Source of the DNA: Solirubrobacter deserti
GTDB taxonomy: Bacteria; Actinomycetota; Thermoleophilia; Solirubrobacterales; Solirubrobacteraceae
DNA length: 64,000 nucleotides
Direction: 5' to 3'
Assembly (NCBI RefSeq): GCF_003344625.1
Contig: NZ_QPKJ02000012.1
Location: 4,970 to 68,969 of the forward strand
The translations under genes were made by a program, and so were the position numbers. The notes below the pieces were generated by a model. That model searched no databases and was not told where the DNA came from. It saw only the letters and a list, made by a program, of their open reading frames with translations. Every line of letters starts with the position of its first letter. The first letter of the stretch is position 1. Below are positions 1 to 9,080 of the stretch, piece by piece.

Positions 1-1879
1 GGAAGACGCGCTGCAGGCCGCCGTAGGTGACGTCGCCGATCGCCAGCTGGCCCGTGAACAGGCCCTCCTCCATGACGACCGGGGTCGACGGGGAGTTGGC
101 GATCTCGTTGTGCGGCATCCACACGACGGGCGGCGTGGCCGGCCGGTCGTCGAAGCGGCCCGAGACGTTGGCGCCGCTGACCGGGTCCCGGAACGTCGTG
201 AACATGTTGTAGAAGCCGCCGGGCTTGATCTCGACGAGCTTGCTGGTGGGCACCCAGCCGCCCTGGTTGTCGGTGACCAGCAGGCGCCCGCCCGGCCCGA
301 AGTTGATGCCGTTCGGGGTGCGCAGGCCGCCCGCGATGTACTCGATGAGCCCGGTGTCCTTGTTGACCTTGGCGACCGTCCCGCGGTCGGGCGACGGCTG
401 GGGGAGGGTCGTGAGCCCGGCGCGGTCCAGCGCGCCGGACAGCGCGACGTAGAAGTGCCCGTCCTTGTAGGGCAGGCCGAACGCGAACTCGTGGTAGTTG
501 TTCGCGTACGGCCAGCTGGCCAGCCGCACGCGGCCTTCGAAGAAGCCGTCGCCGTCGGCGTCGACGAGGCGGTCCAGGCCGGCCTTGGTCGAGACGTAGG
601 TCACGCCCTCGACGACGGCCACGCCCTGGGGCTCCTGCAGCCCGGTCGCGACCTCGGTGTAGGTGACCTTGGACAGATCCACGTCGCCCTGCACGTTCCT
701 GACGCGGTAGAGCTTGCCGTTGGACGAGGTCTGCGCGGCGCCCCAGGTCAGCACGGCCGCGCTGCCGTCCGGGTACCAGGCGATGCCGGACACGTCGGGC
801 CGGAAGGCGTCAGGCCGCAGCTGGCTCAGCGTGAAGCTCGGGTGCACGGCGTTCAGCGGCGAGCCGTCACCGGGCAGGTCGCTGAGGTTCTCGCACTCCT
901 TGACGCCGGGCGCCACGACGCGGGCGCCGCCGCCCTCGACCTTCAGCACGGAGGTCGGCACGGTCTCGAACGCGGTCTGGCCCGGGGGCCGCCACTGCAG
1001 CTGCAGTCGGGCGCCGCCGCCGGCCTGGAAGTAGCGGACCTCGAGCGCGTGGGTGCCGGCCGTGAGCGTGACCTCGCCGTCCTTGGCGGTGTCGGCGTGC
1101 ACGCCGTCGTGGTCGATCACCGGCTGGCCGTCGATCAGCAGCCGGGAGCCGTCGTCGCTGACCAGCCGGAACGTGTAGGTGCCGGCCTGCGCGACCTGGA
1201 GGTCGGCGACCACCTGCGCCAGGAAGTTGGTCGTGTACGACTCCCAGTCGGCCGCCGTGCTCCAGTCGATCGTCGGCCGCAGCACGTCGACGTTGGGCGT
1301 CTGGCCCGGCTTGAGGTTGCACAGCGTCTGCAGCGCCGTGTTGACGTTGAAGATGCGCAGCGTCACGCCGTCCTCGGTGATCTCCGTGGCGCGCGCCACG
1401 ACGATGTGGTCGATGTTGATGGGGCCGTTGTTGCCGGGGCCCGTGCGCAGGTCGAGCTGGTTGACGCCGGCGGTCAGCGGGACGAGCACGGTCACGGTCG
1501 ACCACGTGGCCCAGCTGGCGGTGACGGGGAACAGGACCGGCACGTCGGTGGTGCCGTTGACCGTGAGCGTGAAGCGGCGGCTCGCGAGCCCGGTGCCCGG
1601 ATTCGCGTTCGCGTACCGGACCGTGACCCGGTGCGTGCCGGCCTCGGCGGCGTTCACGCGCAGCACGACGCCCGCGTTGCCGAACAGCTGGTCGACGAAG
1701 CCCGTGCCGGTGTAGCCGGCGTGCTCGGTCTCGGTGCCGGCGCCGTCGTGCAGCGCTCCCGTCTCCGCTTCGCAGACGGCGTCCAGCGCGCACGGCGTCG
1801 TCTGCGCCGTCGCCGGGCTCGCCCACACGGTGAGCGCCAGTGTCGCCGCCGCGATCACACGGGGCGTCCGTATCCGCAC
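1..1879 (-). CDS. Secreted CBM6-like/PA14/beta-propeller protein (5' part only, runs off left edge)
   Basis: 626 codons are visible from a GTG at 1879, preceded by GGAGAGG six bases upstream. The N-terminus is a Sec signal peptide ending near ASPATAQ (about residue 26). Residues 35-162 look like a CBM6-type carbohydrate-binding beta-sandwich (FTLTVNGTTDVPVLFP, INIDHIVVA). Residues 185-300 are a PA14-type domain (SDDGSRLLIDGQPVIDHDG). From about 345 a sugar-dehydrogenase-like propeller begins (GIAWYPDGSAAVLTWG, GLRTPNGINFGPGGRL) and is cut by the window edge. The likely role is binding or oxidation of extracellular sugars; no catalytic residue can be assigned. It is divergent from the GH95 gene, and the gap between them carries one copy of the 11-bp operator motif. 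I cannot tell whether it ends in the shared C-terminal domain seen in its neighbours. Confidence 0.8.
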   Translation of the reverse strand, partial: MRIRTPRVIAAATLALTVWASPATAQTTPCALDAVCEAETGALHDGAGTETEHAGYTGTGFVDQLFGNAGVVLRVNAAEAGTHRVTVRYANANPGTGLASRRFTLTVNGTTDVPVLFPVTASWATWSTVTVLVPLTAGVNQLDLRTGPGNNGPINIDHIVVARATEITEDGVTLRIFNVNTALQTLCNLKPGQTPNVDVLRPTIDWSTAADWESYTTNFLAQVVADLQVAQAGTYTFRLVSDDGSRLLIDGQPVIDHDGVHADTAKDGEVTLTAGTHALEVRYFQAGGGARLQLQWRPPGQTAFETVPTSVLKVEGGGARVVAPGVKECENLSDLPGDGSPLNAVHPSFTLSQLRPDAFRPDVSGIAWYPDGSAAVLTWGAAQTSSNGKLYRVRNVQGDVDLSKVTYTEVATGLQEPQGVAVVEGVTYVSTKAGLDRLVDADGDGFFEGRVRLASWPYANNYHEFAFGLPYKDGHFYVALSGALDRAGLTTLPQPSPDRGTVAKVNKDTGLIEYIAGGLRTPNGINFGPGGRLLVTDNQGGWVPTSKLVEIKPGGFYNMFTTFRDPVSGANVSGRFDDRPATPPVVWMPHNEIANSPSTPVVMEEGLFTGQLAIGDVTYGGLQRVF

Positions 1880-1976
1880 AGTCCCTCTCCTCTCGTGAGC
1901 GGCGCGCTCCTGCATAAACGCCGCGCGGTGACATATTCGTTCTATCAGTCGACGAATTCGCGCGCAAGGTGCCCGA

Positions 1977-1987
1977 CTGTCAGACAA
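1977..1987. promoter_or_regulatory. Operator-like palindrome, site 1 (TTGTCTGACAG on the minus strand)
   Basis: The plus strand reads CTGTCAGACAA, the reverse complement of TTGTCTGACAG. It lies between the divergent PA14/propeller and GH95 genes. Near-identical 11-mers occur at 7312-7322 and 23083-23093, each also between divergent carbohydrate-related genes. The shape resembles the TNGTNNNACNA consensus of FadR-subfamily GntR repressors; that assignment is inference. Confidence 0.55.
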
Positions 1988-2077
1988 TGCTGGTAGCTTT
2001 GCGTCGATTCGATCGAGCGTTCAGGTCTCGATCGACGGAAAAGCGTCGTGGGAGACGGCGTCCGGGAGGAGAGGGCG

Positions 2078-5000
2078 ATGGTCGATCTGAGTCGTCGGCA
2101 GGTGTTCAAGGCCGGTGCGGCGGGCGCGGGCGCGGGCGCGCTCATGCTGCGCGGTGGCTGGCCCGGGTCCGTGCAGGCGCACGGGCCCTTGCCGGCTGCG
2201 AGCACCGGGGACCTGAAGCTGTGGTACGACGAGCCTGCGGGCAGCACGTGGCTGCGAGCGCTGCCCGTCGGCAACGGCCGGCTCGGGGCCATGGTGTTCG
2301 GCAACGTCGAGGCCGAGACGTTGCAGCTCAACGAGGACACCGTCTGGGCCGGCGGACCGTACGACTCGGCCAACCCCGCGGGCGCGCAGGCGTTGGCCGA
2401 GATCCGGCGCCTCGTGTTCGAGAACCGCTGGGCGGACGCGCAACGGCTGGTCGACCAGGCCATGCTGGGCAAGCCGGTCGGGCAGCTCGCCTACCAGCCG
2501 GTCGGCAACCTGCGGCTCGCGTTCGGGGCCCTCGGCGCCGTGTCCGAGTACCGGCGGGAGCTCGACCTGGACACGGCGACGTCCACGGTCGAGTTCGTGG
2601 CGGGCGGGACGCGTTTCCGGCGCGAGGTCACCGCTAGCGCCGTCGACCAGGTGATCGCGGTGCGGTTGACCGCGGACCGGGCGGGGGCGATCACCTTCTC
2701 GGCGAGCTTCGACAGCCCGCAACGCACGACCACCTCGAGCCCGGACGGCACGACCGTCGCCCTCGATGGCATCTCGGCCGACATGGAAGGCGTCAAGGGC
2801 TCCGTGCGCTTCCTCGCGCTGGCCCGGGCGGTGGCCGAGGGCGGCACCGTGACCAGCACGGGCGCGAAGCTGACGGTCACGGGCGCCGACGCGGTGACGC
2901 TGCTGGTCTCGATCGGCTCCAGCTACGTCGACTTCAAGAACGTCGACGGTGACTACCAGGGGATCGCCTACGAGCATCTGCGCAGGGCCGAGCGCCGGCG
3001 CTACGACCGCCTGTACGCGCGGCACGTGGAGGACTATCAGGCGCTGTTTCACCGCGCTTCGCTGGACCTCGGGCGCACGGACGCCGCCGATCTGCCCACC
3101 GACGACCGCATCGCCCGCCACGCCGGCGGCGACGACCCGCACTTCTCCGAGTTGCTGTTCCAGTACGGGCGCTACCTGCTGATCTCCAGCTCCCGGCCGG
3201 GAACGCAGCCCGCAAACCTCCAGGGCCTGTGGAACGACCTGATGGCGCCGTCGTGGGACTCCAAGTACACGATCAACGTCAACCTCCCGATGAACTACTG
3301 GCCCGCGGGGCCGGCCAACCTGGCCGAGTGCACCGAGCCGGTGTTCGGCCTCGTCCAGGACCTCACGGTCTCCGGGGCGCGCACGGCCCAAGCCCAGTAC
3401 GGGGCGGGCGGCTGGGTCACGCACCACAACACGGACGCCTGGCGCGGCACGTCGGTCGTCGACGGCGCCTTCTGGGGCATGTGGCAGACGGGCGGCGCGT
3501 GGCTGAGCGTGATGCTGTGGGAGCACTTCCGCTTCACCGGCGACGTCCGCGCCCTGCGCGCGCACTATCCCGCGATCAGGGGCGCCGCCCAGTTCTTCCT
3601 GGAGACGCTGGTGGAGGAGCCGAACCTCGGCTATCTGGTGACCAACCCGTCCAACTCGCCCGAGCTGGCGCACCACCCGAACGCGTCCATCTGCGCGGGT
3701 CCGACGATGGACAACCAGCTGCTGCGCGACCTGTTCGACGCGTGCGCGCAGGCCGGCGAACGGCTCGGGGACGACCCGGGCTTCCGGCAGCGGGTGCTGG
3801 CCGCCCGTGACCGCCTCCCGCCGATGAAGATCGGCGCGCGCGGGAACCTGCAGGAGTGGCTCTACGACTGGGTGGAGCCCGAGACGACGCACCGCCACAT
3901 CTCCCACCTGTACGGCCTGCATCCGAGCAACCAGATCACCAAGCGCGACACGCCGGAGCTGTTCGAGGCGGCGCGCCGGACCCTGGAGCTGCGCGGGGAC
4001 GACGGCACGGGCTGGTCGCTGGCGTGGAAGATCAACTTCTGGGCCCGCATGGAAGAGGCCGAGCGCGCGCACCAACTGCTCGGCGACCTCGTCGTGCCGG
4101 CGCGGCTGGCGCCGAACATGTTCGACCTGCACCCGCCGTTCCAGATCGACGGCAACTTCGGCGCCACCGCCGGCATCGCGGAGATGCTCCTGCACAGCCA
4201 CAACGACGAGCTGCACCTGCTGCCCGCGCTGCCGTCCGCGTGGCCGACGGGCCGCGTGGCCGGGCTGCGCGGGCGCGGCGGGTACACCGTCGGCGCCGCC
4301 TGGAGCGCCGGGCAGGCGGATGAGCTGCTCGTCACCGCCGACCGCCGCGGTCCCATCCGGCTGCGGGCCGCCGCCGTGGAGGGCCGCTTCCTGCTCAAGG
4401 ACACCACCTACGGCGGGCAGGTCCCGCACACGCTCGTCGCTCCGGGCCTGATCGAGTTCGACGCCCGCCCGGGCCACACCTACCGCGTGCAGGTCCTGCA
4501 GAAGGTCGTCGTCACCGCGCCGAGCGAGCTGGTCCCGGGCCAGGCGGCGACGGTGAAGGTGGAGCTGCGGTCGATCGATCGCGCCGTCCCGCGCTCGGTC
4601 GCGACGCTCGAGGTGCCCGCGGGCTGGACGGTCACGCCGAGCCAGTACGAGCTGCGCCGCGTCCCGCGCAACGGATCGACCGTCCTCGTCTTCGAGGTCA
4701 CGCCCGGGCTCGACGGCCCGTTCGGCGACCAGCCGCTGACCGCACGCGTCACCGGCGCCGACTGGTCGGCGGCGGCGACCGCCTGGACGTCGGTGTTGGT
4801 GGAGCGCACGTTCGCCGAGAGCCTGAACAACGTCGCGGTCACCGACGACGCCAACACCAACCTGGGCGACTTCGACGGCGGTCGCGCGAGCCTGTCCGCC
4901 CAGGCGCTGGCCTCGGTGGGCGTGCGCCCGGGCGGCGCGGTGGACTTCAGCGGCCTGCGCTTCGCGTGGCCCGACGCGGCGCCCGGGACGCCCGACAACG

Positions 5001-5368
5001 TCGTCGCGTCGGGCCAGGTGCTCAAGCTCGCAGGCTCCGGCGGCCGGCTCGGTTTCCTCGTGTCATCGACCTGGGGGCCCGCCTCGGGCACCGGCATCGT
5101 GCGCTACACGGATGGCACCCGCCAGCCGTTCGCGCTCTCGAGCCCGGACTGGTACGGCGCGCCCAAGCCCGGCGGCGTCGCCGCGGTCGTCGTGCCCTAC
5201 CAGAACCGGCCGAACAACCAGCGCCAGAACACCCCGGCGACGATCTACTTCGCCGAGGTCGCGCTGCAGGCCGGCAAGCAGGTCCGCAGCGTCGAGCTGC
5301 CCAACGTCAGTGCGGCGGCCCGGCCGAACACGCCGGCGCTGCACGTGTTCGCGGTCACGATCGGCTGA
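2078..5368 (+). CDS. Secreted GH95 family alpha-L-fucosidase with C-terminal accessory domains
   Basis: The 1096-residue protein starts at the ATG at 2078 behind a strong GGAGGAGAGG site; an in-frame ATG at 2048 lacks this. The N-terminus SRRQVFK followed by an Ala/Gly-rich stretch is a twin-arginine signal. The GH95 core spans about residues 45-780: YDEPAGSTWLRALPVGNGRL, LQGLWNDLMAPSWDSKYT, the Asn pair in INVNLPMNYWPAG, PSNSPE and IDGNFGATAGIAEMLLHSH are family hallmarks. GH95 enzymes invert terminal fucose or galactose linkages using a Glu acid and an Asp base assisted by the Asn residues. Residues from about 800 form a NEW3-like sandwich, and the last 200 residues form a beta-rich discoidin-like domain. 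It sits among xylan and arabinan enzymes, consistent with plant hemicellulose or xyloglucan trimming. Confidence 0.93.
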   Translation: MVDLSRRQVFKAGAAGAGAGALMLRGGWPGSVQAHGPLPAASTGDLKLWYDEPAGSTWLRALPVGNGRLGAMVFGNVEAETLQLNEDTVWAGGPYDSANPAGAQALAEIRRLVFENRWADAQRLVDQAMLGKPVGQLAYQPVGNLRLAFGALGAVSEYRRELDLDTATSTVEFVAGGTRFRREVTASAVDQVIAVRLTADRAGAITFSASFDSPQRTTTSSPDGTTVALDGISADMEGVKGSVRFLALARAVAEGGTVTSTGAKLTVTGADAVTLLVSIGSSYVDFKNVDGDYQGIAYEHLRRAERRRYDRLYARHVEDYQALFHRASLDLGRTDAADLPTDDRIARHAGGDDPHFSELLFQYGRYLLISSSRPGTQPANLQGLWNDLMAPSWDSKYTINVNLPMNYWPAGPANLAECTEPVFGLVQDLTVSGARTAQAQYGAGGWVTHHNTDAWRGTSVVDGAFWGMWQTGGAWLSVMLWEHFRFTGDVRALRAHYPAIRGAAQFFLETLVEEPNLGYLVTNPSNSPELAHHPNASICAGPTMDNQLLRDLFDACAQAGERLGDDPGFRQRVLAARDRLPPMKIGARGNLQEWLYDWVEPETTHRHISHLYGLHPSNQITKRDTPELFEAARRTLELRGDDGTGWSLAWKINFWARMEEAERAHQLLGDLVVPARLAPNMFDLHPPFQIDGNFGATAGIAEMLLHSHNDELHLLPALPSAWPTGRVAGLRGRGGYTVGAAWSAGQADELLVTADRRGPIRLRAAAVEGRFLLKDTTYGGQVPHTLVAPGLIEFDARPGHTYRVQVLQKVVVTAPSELVPGQAATVKVELRSIDRAVPRSVATLEVPAGWTVTPSQYELRRVPRNGSTVLVFEVTPGLDGPFGDQPLTARVTGADWSAAATAWTSVLVERTFAESLNNVAVTDDANTNLGDFDGGRASLSAQALASVGVRPGGAVDFSGLRFAWPDAAPGTPDNVVASGQVLKLAGSGGRLGFLVSSTWGPASGTGIVRYTDGTRQPFALSSPDWYGAPKPGGVAAVVVPYQNRPNNQRQNTPATIYFAEVALQAGKQVRSVELPNVSAAARPNTPALHVFAVTIG

Positions 5369-5376
5369 GCCACGCG

Positions 5377-5405
5377 GGGCGCCGGCACGGTTCGTGCCGG
5401 CGCCC
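5377..5405 (+). terminator. Hairpin terminator after the GH95 gene
   Basis: The arms GGGCGCCGGCACG and CGTGCCGGCGCCC enclose a three-base loop, starting nine bases after the stop codon. There is no T-tract, as is common in high-GC actinobacteria. The GGGGCGCCGGC core recurs in the 3' elements at 13107 and 17202. Confidence 0.7.
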
Positions 5406-5497
5406 GCGTCGGACCTCCGGCCGTGCTGGATGCCTTGCGGCATGGACCTCGAGCACACAGGGCGTCATCTTCGTGAATGTCGCCCGCTGGCGGGGAC

Positions 5498-5516
5498 GGC
5501 CTGCACGAAGCAGGCC
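5498..5516 (-). terminator. Hairpin terminator after the first GH10 gene
   Basis: The perfect 7-bp arms GGCCTGC and GCAGGCC with loop ACGAA lie 14 bases beyond the stop codon of the minus-strand xylanase. Confidence 0.55.
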
Positions 5517-5529
5517 GCCCTCCAGCCGC

Positions 5530-7284
5530 CTATGGCGTCGTGGTCGACAGCGTGAACGTGACGTTCGCGCTGTAGGTGCCGGTGCGCAGCGGATCGGTGC
5601 GACCGATGCTCTGCTTGAACGCGATCGGGAACGTGTCGTTGCTGACGGGGCCGGTCCACGCGGTCTTCGCCGGCGTGACGGTGACGGGCCGCGCGAGGCG
5701 GAACGCGCCGTTGGCCATCGTTGCCTCGGACACGCTCAGCGCCGCGTCGCCGGCGGTCGACGTGACGGTCGCGGTCGCCGAGGTCGTGTACTCCTTGTCG
5801 ACGCCGGGGGTGAACGGCTCGAACGGCTGCGCCGCGCCCACCGAGAGCGCGAGCGTGGCGGGGACGGTGCCGCCGACGGGCTGGTCGACCACGTTGGCCA
5901 GGTCGGCGGTCGTGATCGTCACCGCGACCTCGGCGCTCTCGTGGAAGCCGTCGGAGACGCGGACCTTCAACGGGTAGGTGGTGAGCTCGTCGAGCAGCTC
6001 GGGCTTGGCCACGGTGAGCTCGCCGGTGCCGGGCGCGATGGCGAAGATCCCGGCTTCGTTGCCGCCCGTGATGCGCCAGGTGAACGTGCGCAGGTTCGGC
6101 CGGTTGATCTGCGACGCCCAGTCGTCGGCCTGCACGGTGCCGACGCGGTTGGCGTTGCCGTCGGCGACGGTGAACGCCTGGTCGGGCCGGATGACCGGCG
6201 CGATCCCGCGGATGTAGTGGTTGAGCCACAGCGCAGCGGGCTTGGGCGTGTCGTTGGAGAGCACGATCGGCGCGCCCTGCGCGTTGCGCCAGTGGTTGGG
6301 CTGGCGCCAGCCCCACAGCGTGATGCCCTCGACGGACGGGTGCTCCCAGAAGGTGGGAACCACGCGCCGGTAGTGGGCGAGCTGCATCTCGTCGCCCGGG
6401 ACGCCGTTGACCGCGAACCCGTCCAGGTCGAGCTCGGTGATCTGGATCGGCACGCCGGTCGCGGCGAGCTTGTCCAGGTTGGCCTTGTGGACCGCCATGG
6501 AGGCGTGGGGGTCGTACGGATGGCCCGGAATGGACGGCACGTTCGGGTTGTCGGGAATGAACTCGAACGCGTGCGCCTGCAACCCGACCACGTCGATCAG
6601 GTTCTCCGCCTTGAGGATGTTGATGATCTTCAGGTACTCGTCCGTCGATGCGGTCTGACCCGTGATCGCGACGTCGTTGAGCATCAACTTGGTGTTCGGG
6701 AAGTACTGCTTGGCGAGCCGGAACGCGTTCAGGATCCAGTCGTAGCCCGTCTCGCCCGCGCCCCCGAGGGCCTGCACGTAGTTGCCGCTGCTCGCGAAGT
6801 TCGCGCCGGCGTTCTTGGGCACCGAGCCGTCCGGCGGGTCCCACGTCGGCTCGTTGACCACCTGCAGCCACTCGATCCTCGGGTAGCGCTCGGCCACGGC
6901 CGCGTACCACTTCTTGATCTCGGCGAGCTGCTCCTCCGGCGGCAGTGTCGCCATCCACGTCGGCTGCTGGTTGCCCCACAGCAACACGTGGAAGTTGAAC
7001 TTGAAGCCGTTGGCCTGCGCGAAGTTGTACGCCGTGTCGAGCTGGCCCCAGCGCATCGGCGCGGTGCGCGTCGTGCCCGCCGCGACGCCCCACTTGCCGC
7101 CGTTCTCCGGCGTCACCTGGTTGAAGTACTGCGTGAAGAGCGGGCGGGTGAACTCGCTGATGCTGCCGAGCCACTTGTCCTTCGGATACGTCGGGAACTG
7201 CGCGTGCGCGACCGCAGGCGCGAGCGCGAGCGCGAGCGCAGCGCCGGCGAGCGCCGTGGCCCTCGCAAAGACTGACCGGTCCAT
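5530..7284 (-). CDS. Secreted GH10 endo-1,4-beta-xylanase (copy A) with shared C-terminal domain
   Basis: The 584-residue protein starts at the ATG at 7284 behind GGAGGAGAG; the longer in-frame start is rejected because the signal peptide (ALAGAALALALAPAVAHAQ) begins here. The GH10 barrel covers about residues 35-345: acid/base Glu in WLQVVNEPTWDPP, nucleophile Glu in ITELDLDG, plus VTPENGGKWG and WGWRQPNHW. A cadherin-like domain (WRITGGNEAGIFAIAPGTGE) follows, then a 114-residue C-terminal domain from GGTVPATLALSVG to YSANVTFTLSTTTP that is found in four other proteins here. The enzyme should cut internal xylan linkages outside the cell. It is the mirror-image paralogue of the gene at 7377. 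Confidence 0.94.
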   Translation of the reverse strand: MDRSVFARATALAGAALALALAPAVAHAQFPTYPKDKWLGSISEFTRPLFTQYFNQVTPENGGKWGVAAGTTRTAPMRWGQLDTAYNFAQANGFKFNFHVLLWGNQQPTWMATLPPEEQLAEIKKWYAAVAERYPRIEWLQVVNEPTWDPPDGSVPKNAGANFASSGNYVQALGGAGETGYDWILNAFRLAKQYFPNTKLMLNDVAITGQTASTDEYLKIINILKAENLIDVVGLQAHAFEFIPDNPNVPSIPGHPYDPHASMAVHKANLDKLAATGVPIQITELDLDGFAVNGVPGDEMQLAHYRRVVPTFWEHPSVEGITLWGWRQPNHWRNAQGAPIVLSNDTPKPAALWLNHYIRGIAPVIRPDQAFTVADGNANRVGTVQADDWASQINRPNLRTFTWRITGGNEAGIFAIAPGTGELTVAKPELLDELTTYPLKVRVSDGFHESAEVAVTITTADLANVVDQPVGGTVPATLALSVGAAQPFEPFTPGVDKEYTTSATATVTSTAGDAALSVSEATMANGAFRLARPVTVTPAKTAWTGPVSNDTFPIAFKQSIGRTDPLRTGTYSANVTFTLSTTTP

Positions 7285-7303
7285 CTCTCTCCTCCCAACC
7301 CGA

Positions 7304-7332
7304 TTGTCACATCGTCTGACAGACCGTACCAT
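7304..7332 (+). promoter_or_regulatory. Promoter of the second xylanase operon, with operator in its spacer
   Basis: The -35 box is TTGTCA (7304-7309) and the -10 box TACCAT (7327-7332), separated by exactly 17 bp. The opposite strand carries a possible -10 GACAAT (7308-7303) for the divergent xylanase, so the two promoters appear to overlap. The expected transcript would start near 7339 and give a short leader before the ATG at 7377. Confidence 0.55.
7312..7322. promoter_or_regulatory. Operator-like palindrome, site 2 (TCGTCTGACAG)
   Basis: This 11-mer differs at one position from the minus-strand reading of site 1. It lies inside the 17-bp spacer of the promoter at 7304-7332 and between the two divergent xylanase genes. 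Binding here could block both genes. Confidence 0.6.
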
Positions 7333-7376
7333 TCATGAGAGCGTTTGTTTGGTCGTCCAACTTTTGGGGGAGAGGG

Positions 7377-9080
7377 ATGTTCCGCTACCGCACCGCGTGC
7401 GCGCTCGCGCTGGGCGCGACGCTGGTGTGCGCCGCCACCGCGAGCGCACAGAGCCCGCCGGGTTTCCCGGTCTACGGACAGGACAAATGGCTCGGAAATG
7501 TCAACGAGCTGACCCGGCCGCTGTTCAAGACCTACTTCAACCAGGTCACGCCGGAGAACGCCGGCAAGTGGGGGAGCGCAGCCGGCACGAGCCGTACCGC
7601 AGCCATGCGCTGGGGCAACTTGGACGCGGCGTACACGTTCGCCGAGGCCAACGGGTTCCCGTTCAACTTCCACGTGCTCGTGTGGGGCAACCAGCAGCCG
7701 ACGTGGATGGCCGCGCTGCCTGCCGAGGAGCAGCTCGCCGAGATCAAGAAGTGGTTCGCGGCGGTGGCCGAGCGCTACCCGAAGATCGAGTGGCTGCAGG
7801 TGGTCAATGAGCCGCTGCACGACCCGCCCGACTGCACGCATTCCGCCAACCAGGGCAACAACTGCAACTCCAGCGGCAACTACGCGCGGGCGCTCGGCGG
7901 CGCGGGGGACACGGGCTGGGACTGGATCCTCAACGCGTTCCGGCTGGCGAAGCAGTACTTCCCGAACACCAAGCTGATGCTCAACGACTACAGCATCACC
8001 AACTCCACCACCGCCACCACGCAGTACCTGCAGATCATCGACCTGCTCAAGCGCGAGAACCTGATCGACGTCGTCGGTGAGCAGGGCCACGCGTTCTCCA
8101 CCACCGGCAACATGGCGACCCACAAGGCCAACCTGGACCGGCTGCAGGCCACCGGCATCCCGATCCAGATCACCGAGCTCGACATCGACGGCGTCGCGGC
8201 CGGCGGCGTGCCCGGCGACGAGGTCCAGCTGCGCAACTACCGGCGCATCTTCCCGGTGTTCTGGGAGCACCCGGGGGTCGAGGGCGTCACGGTCTGGGGC
8301 TGGCGCCAGCCCAACCACTGGCGCAATGCGCAGAACGCGCCGATCGTCCTCTCCGACGACACGCCCAAGCCCGCCGCCCTGTGGTTGCACGACTACGTCC
8401 GCGCCATCCCGCCGACGATCCCGGCCGGCCAGCGCTTCGACGTCACCGACGCGTACACCTCCAGCGTCGGGACGGTGCAGGCCGAGGACTGGGCCTCCAG
8501 GATCAACCGCCCGAACCTGCGCACGTTCACGTGGCGCATCACGGGCGGCAACGAAGCCGGGACCTTCGCCATCGCGCCCGGCACGGGCGAGCTCACGGTC
8601 GCGAAGCCCGAGCGGCTCGACGAGCTCACCACGTACGCGCTGAAGGTTCGCGTCTCCGACGGCTTCCACGAGAGTGCCGAAGCCGACGTGAGCGTCGCCA
8701 CCGGCGACCTGGCCAACGTCGCCGACCTGCCCGTCGGCGGCACCGTCCCCGCGACGCTCGCCCTCACCCTGGACGCGCCGCAGCCGTTCGAGCCGTTCAC
8801 GCCCGGCGTCGAGAAGGAGTACACGACTCAGGCGACCGCCCGCGTCACGTCCACGGCGGGCAACGCGGCGCTGAGCGTATCGGAGGCGACGCTGGCCAAC
8901 GGGCCGTTCAAGCTCGCGCGGCCCGTCACGGTCACAGCCGAGCAGACGGCGTGGGACGGTCCGGTGGGCGCGGACGAGGTCGCGATCGCCTTCAAGCAGG
9001 CGATCGGCCGGACCGACCCGCTGCGCACCGGCACCTACAGCGCGACGCTCACGTTCACCCTCACGACCACGGCGCCATGA
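7377..9080 (+). CDS. Secreted GH10 endo-1,4-beta-xylanase (copy B) with shared C-terminal domain
   Basis: The 567-residue protein starts at the ATG at 7377, directly after GGGGGAGAGG. It opens with a signal peptide (ALALGATLVCAATASAQ), then the GH10 barrel to about residue 350: acid/base Glu in WLQVVNEPLHDPPD, nucleophile Glu in ITELDIDG. A cadherin-like domain (TFTWRITGGNEAGTF) precedes the 114-residue C-terminal domain ending YSATLTFTLTTTAP. Much of the protein is identical to copy A, so the pair is an inverted duplication that has kept its fold and its central promoter. Copy B differs in the loop after NEP, which contains extra Cys residues (DCTHSANQGNNCNS) and may alter the substrate cleft. 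The stop overlaps the next ATG (ATGA). Confidence 0.94.
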   Translation: MFRYRTACALALGATLVCAATASAQSPPGFPVYGQDKWLGNVNELTRPLFKTYFNQVTPENAGKWGSAAGTSRTAAMRWGNLDAAYTFAEANGFPFNFHVLVWGNQQPTWMAALPAEEQLAEIKKWFAAVAERYPKIEWLQVVNEPLHDPPDCTHSANQGNNCNSSGNYARALGGAGDTGWDWILNAFRLAKQYFPNTKLMLNDYSITNSTTATTQYLQIIDLLKRENLIDVVGEQGHAFSTTGNMATHKANLDRLQATGIPIQITELDIDGVAAGGVPGDEVQLRNYRRIFPVFWEHPGVEGVTVWGWRQPNHWRNAQNAPIVLSDDTPKPAALWLHDYVRAIPPTIPAGQRFDVTDAYTSSVGTVQAEDWASRINRPNLRTFTWRITGGNEAGTFAIAPGTGELTVAKPERLDELTTYALKVRVSDGFHESAEADVSVATGDLANVADLPVGGTVPATLALTLDAPQPFEPFTPGVEKEYTTQATARVTSTAGNAALSVSEATLANGPFKLARPVTVTAEQTAWDGPVGADEVAIAFKQAIGRTDPLRTGTYSATLTFTLTTTAP

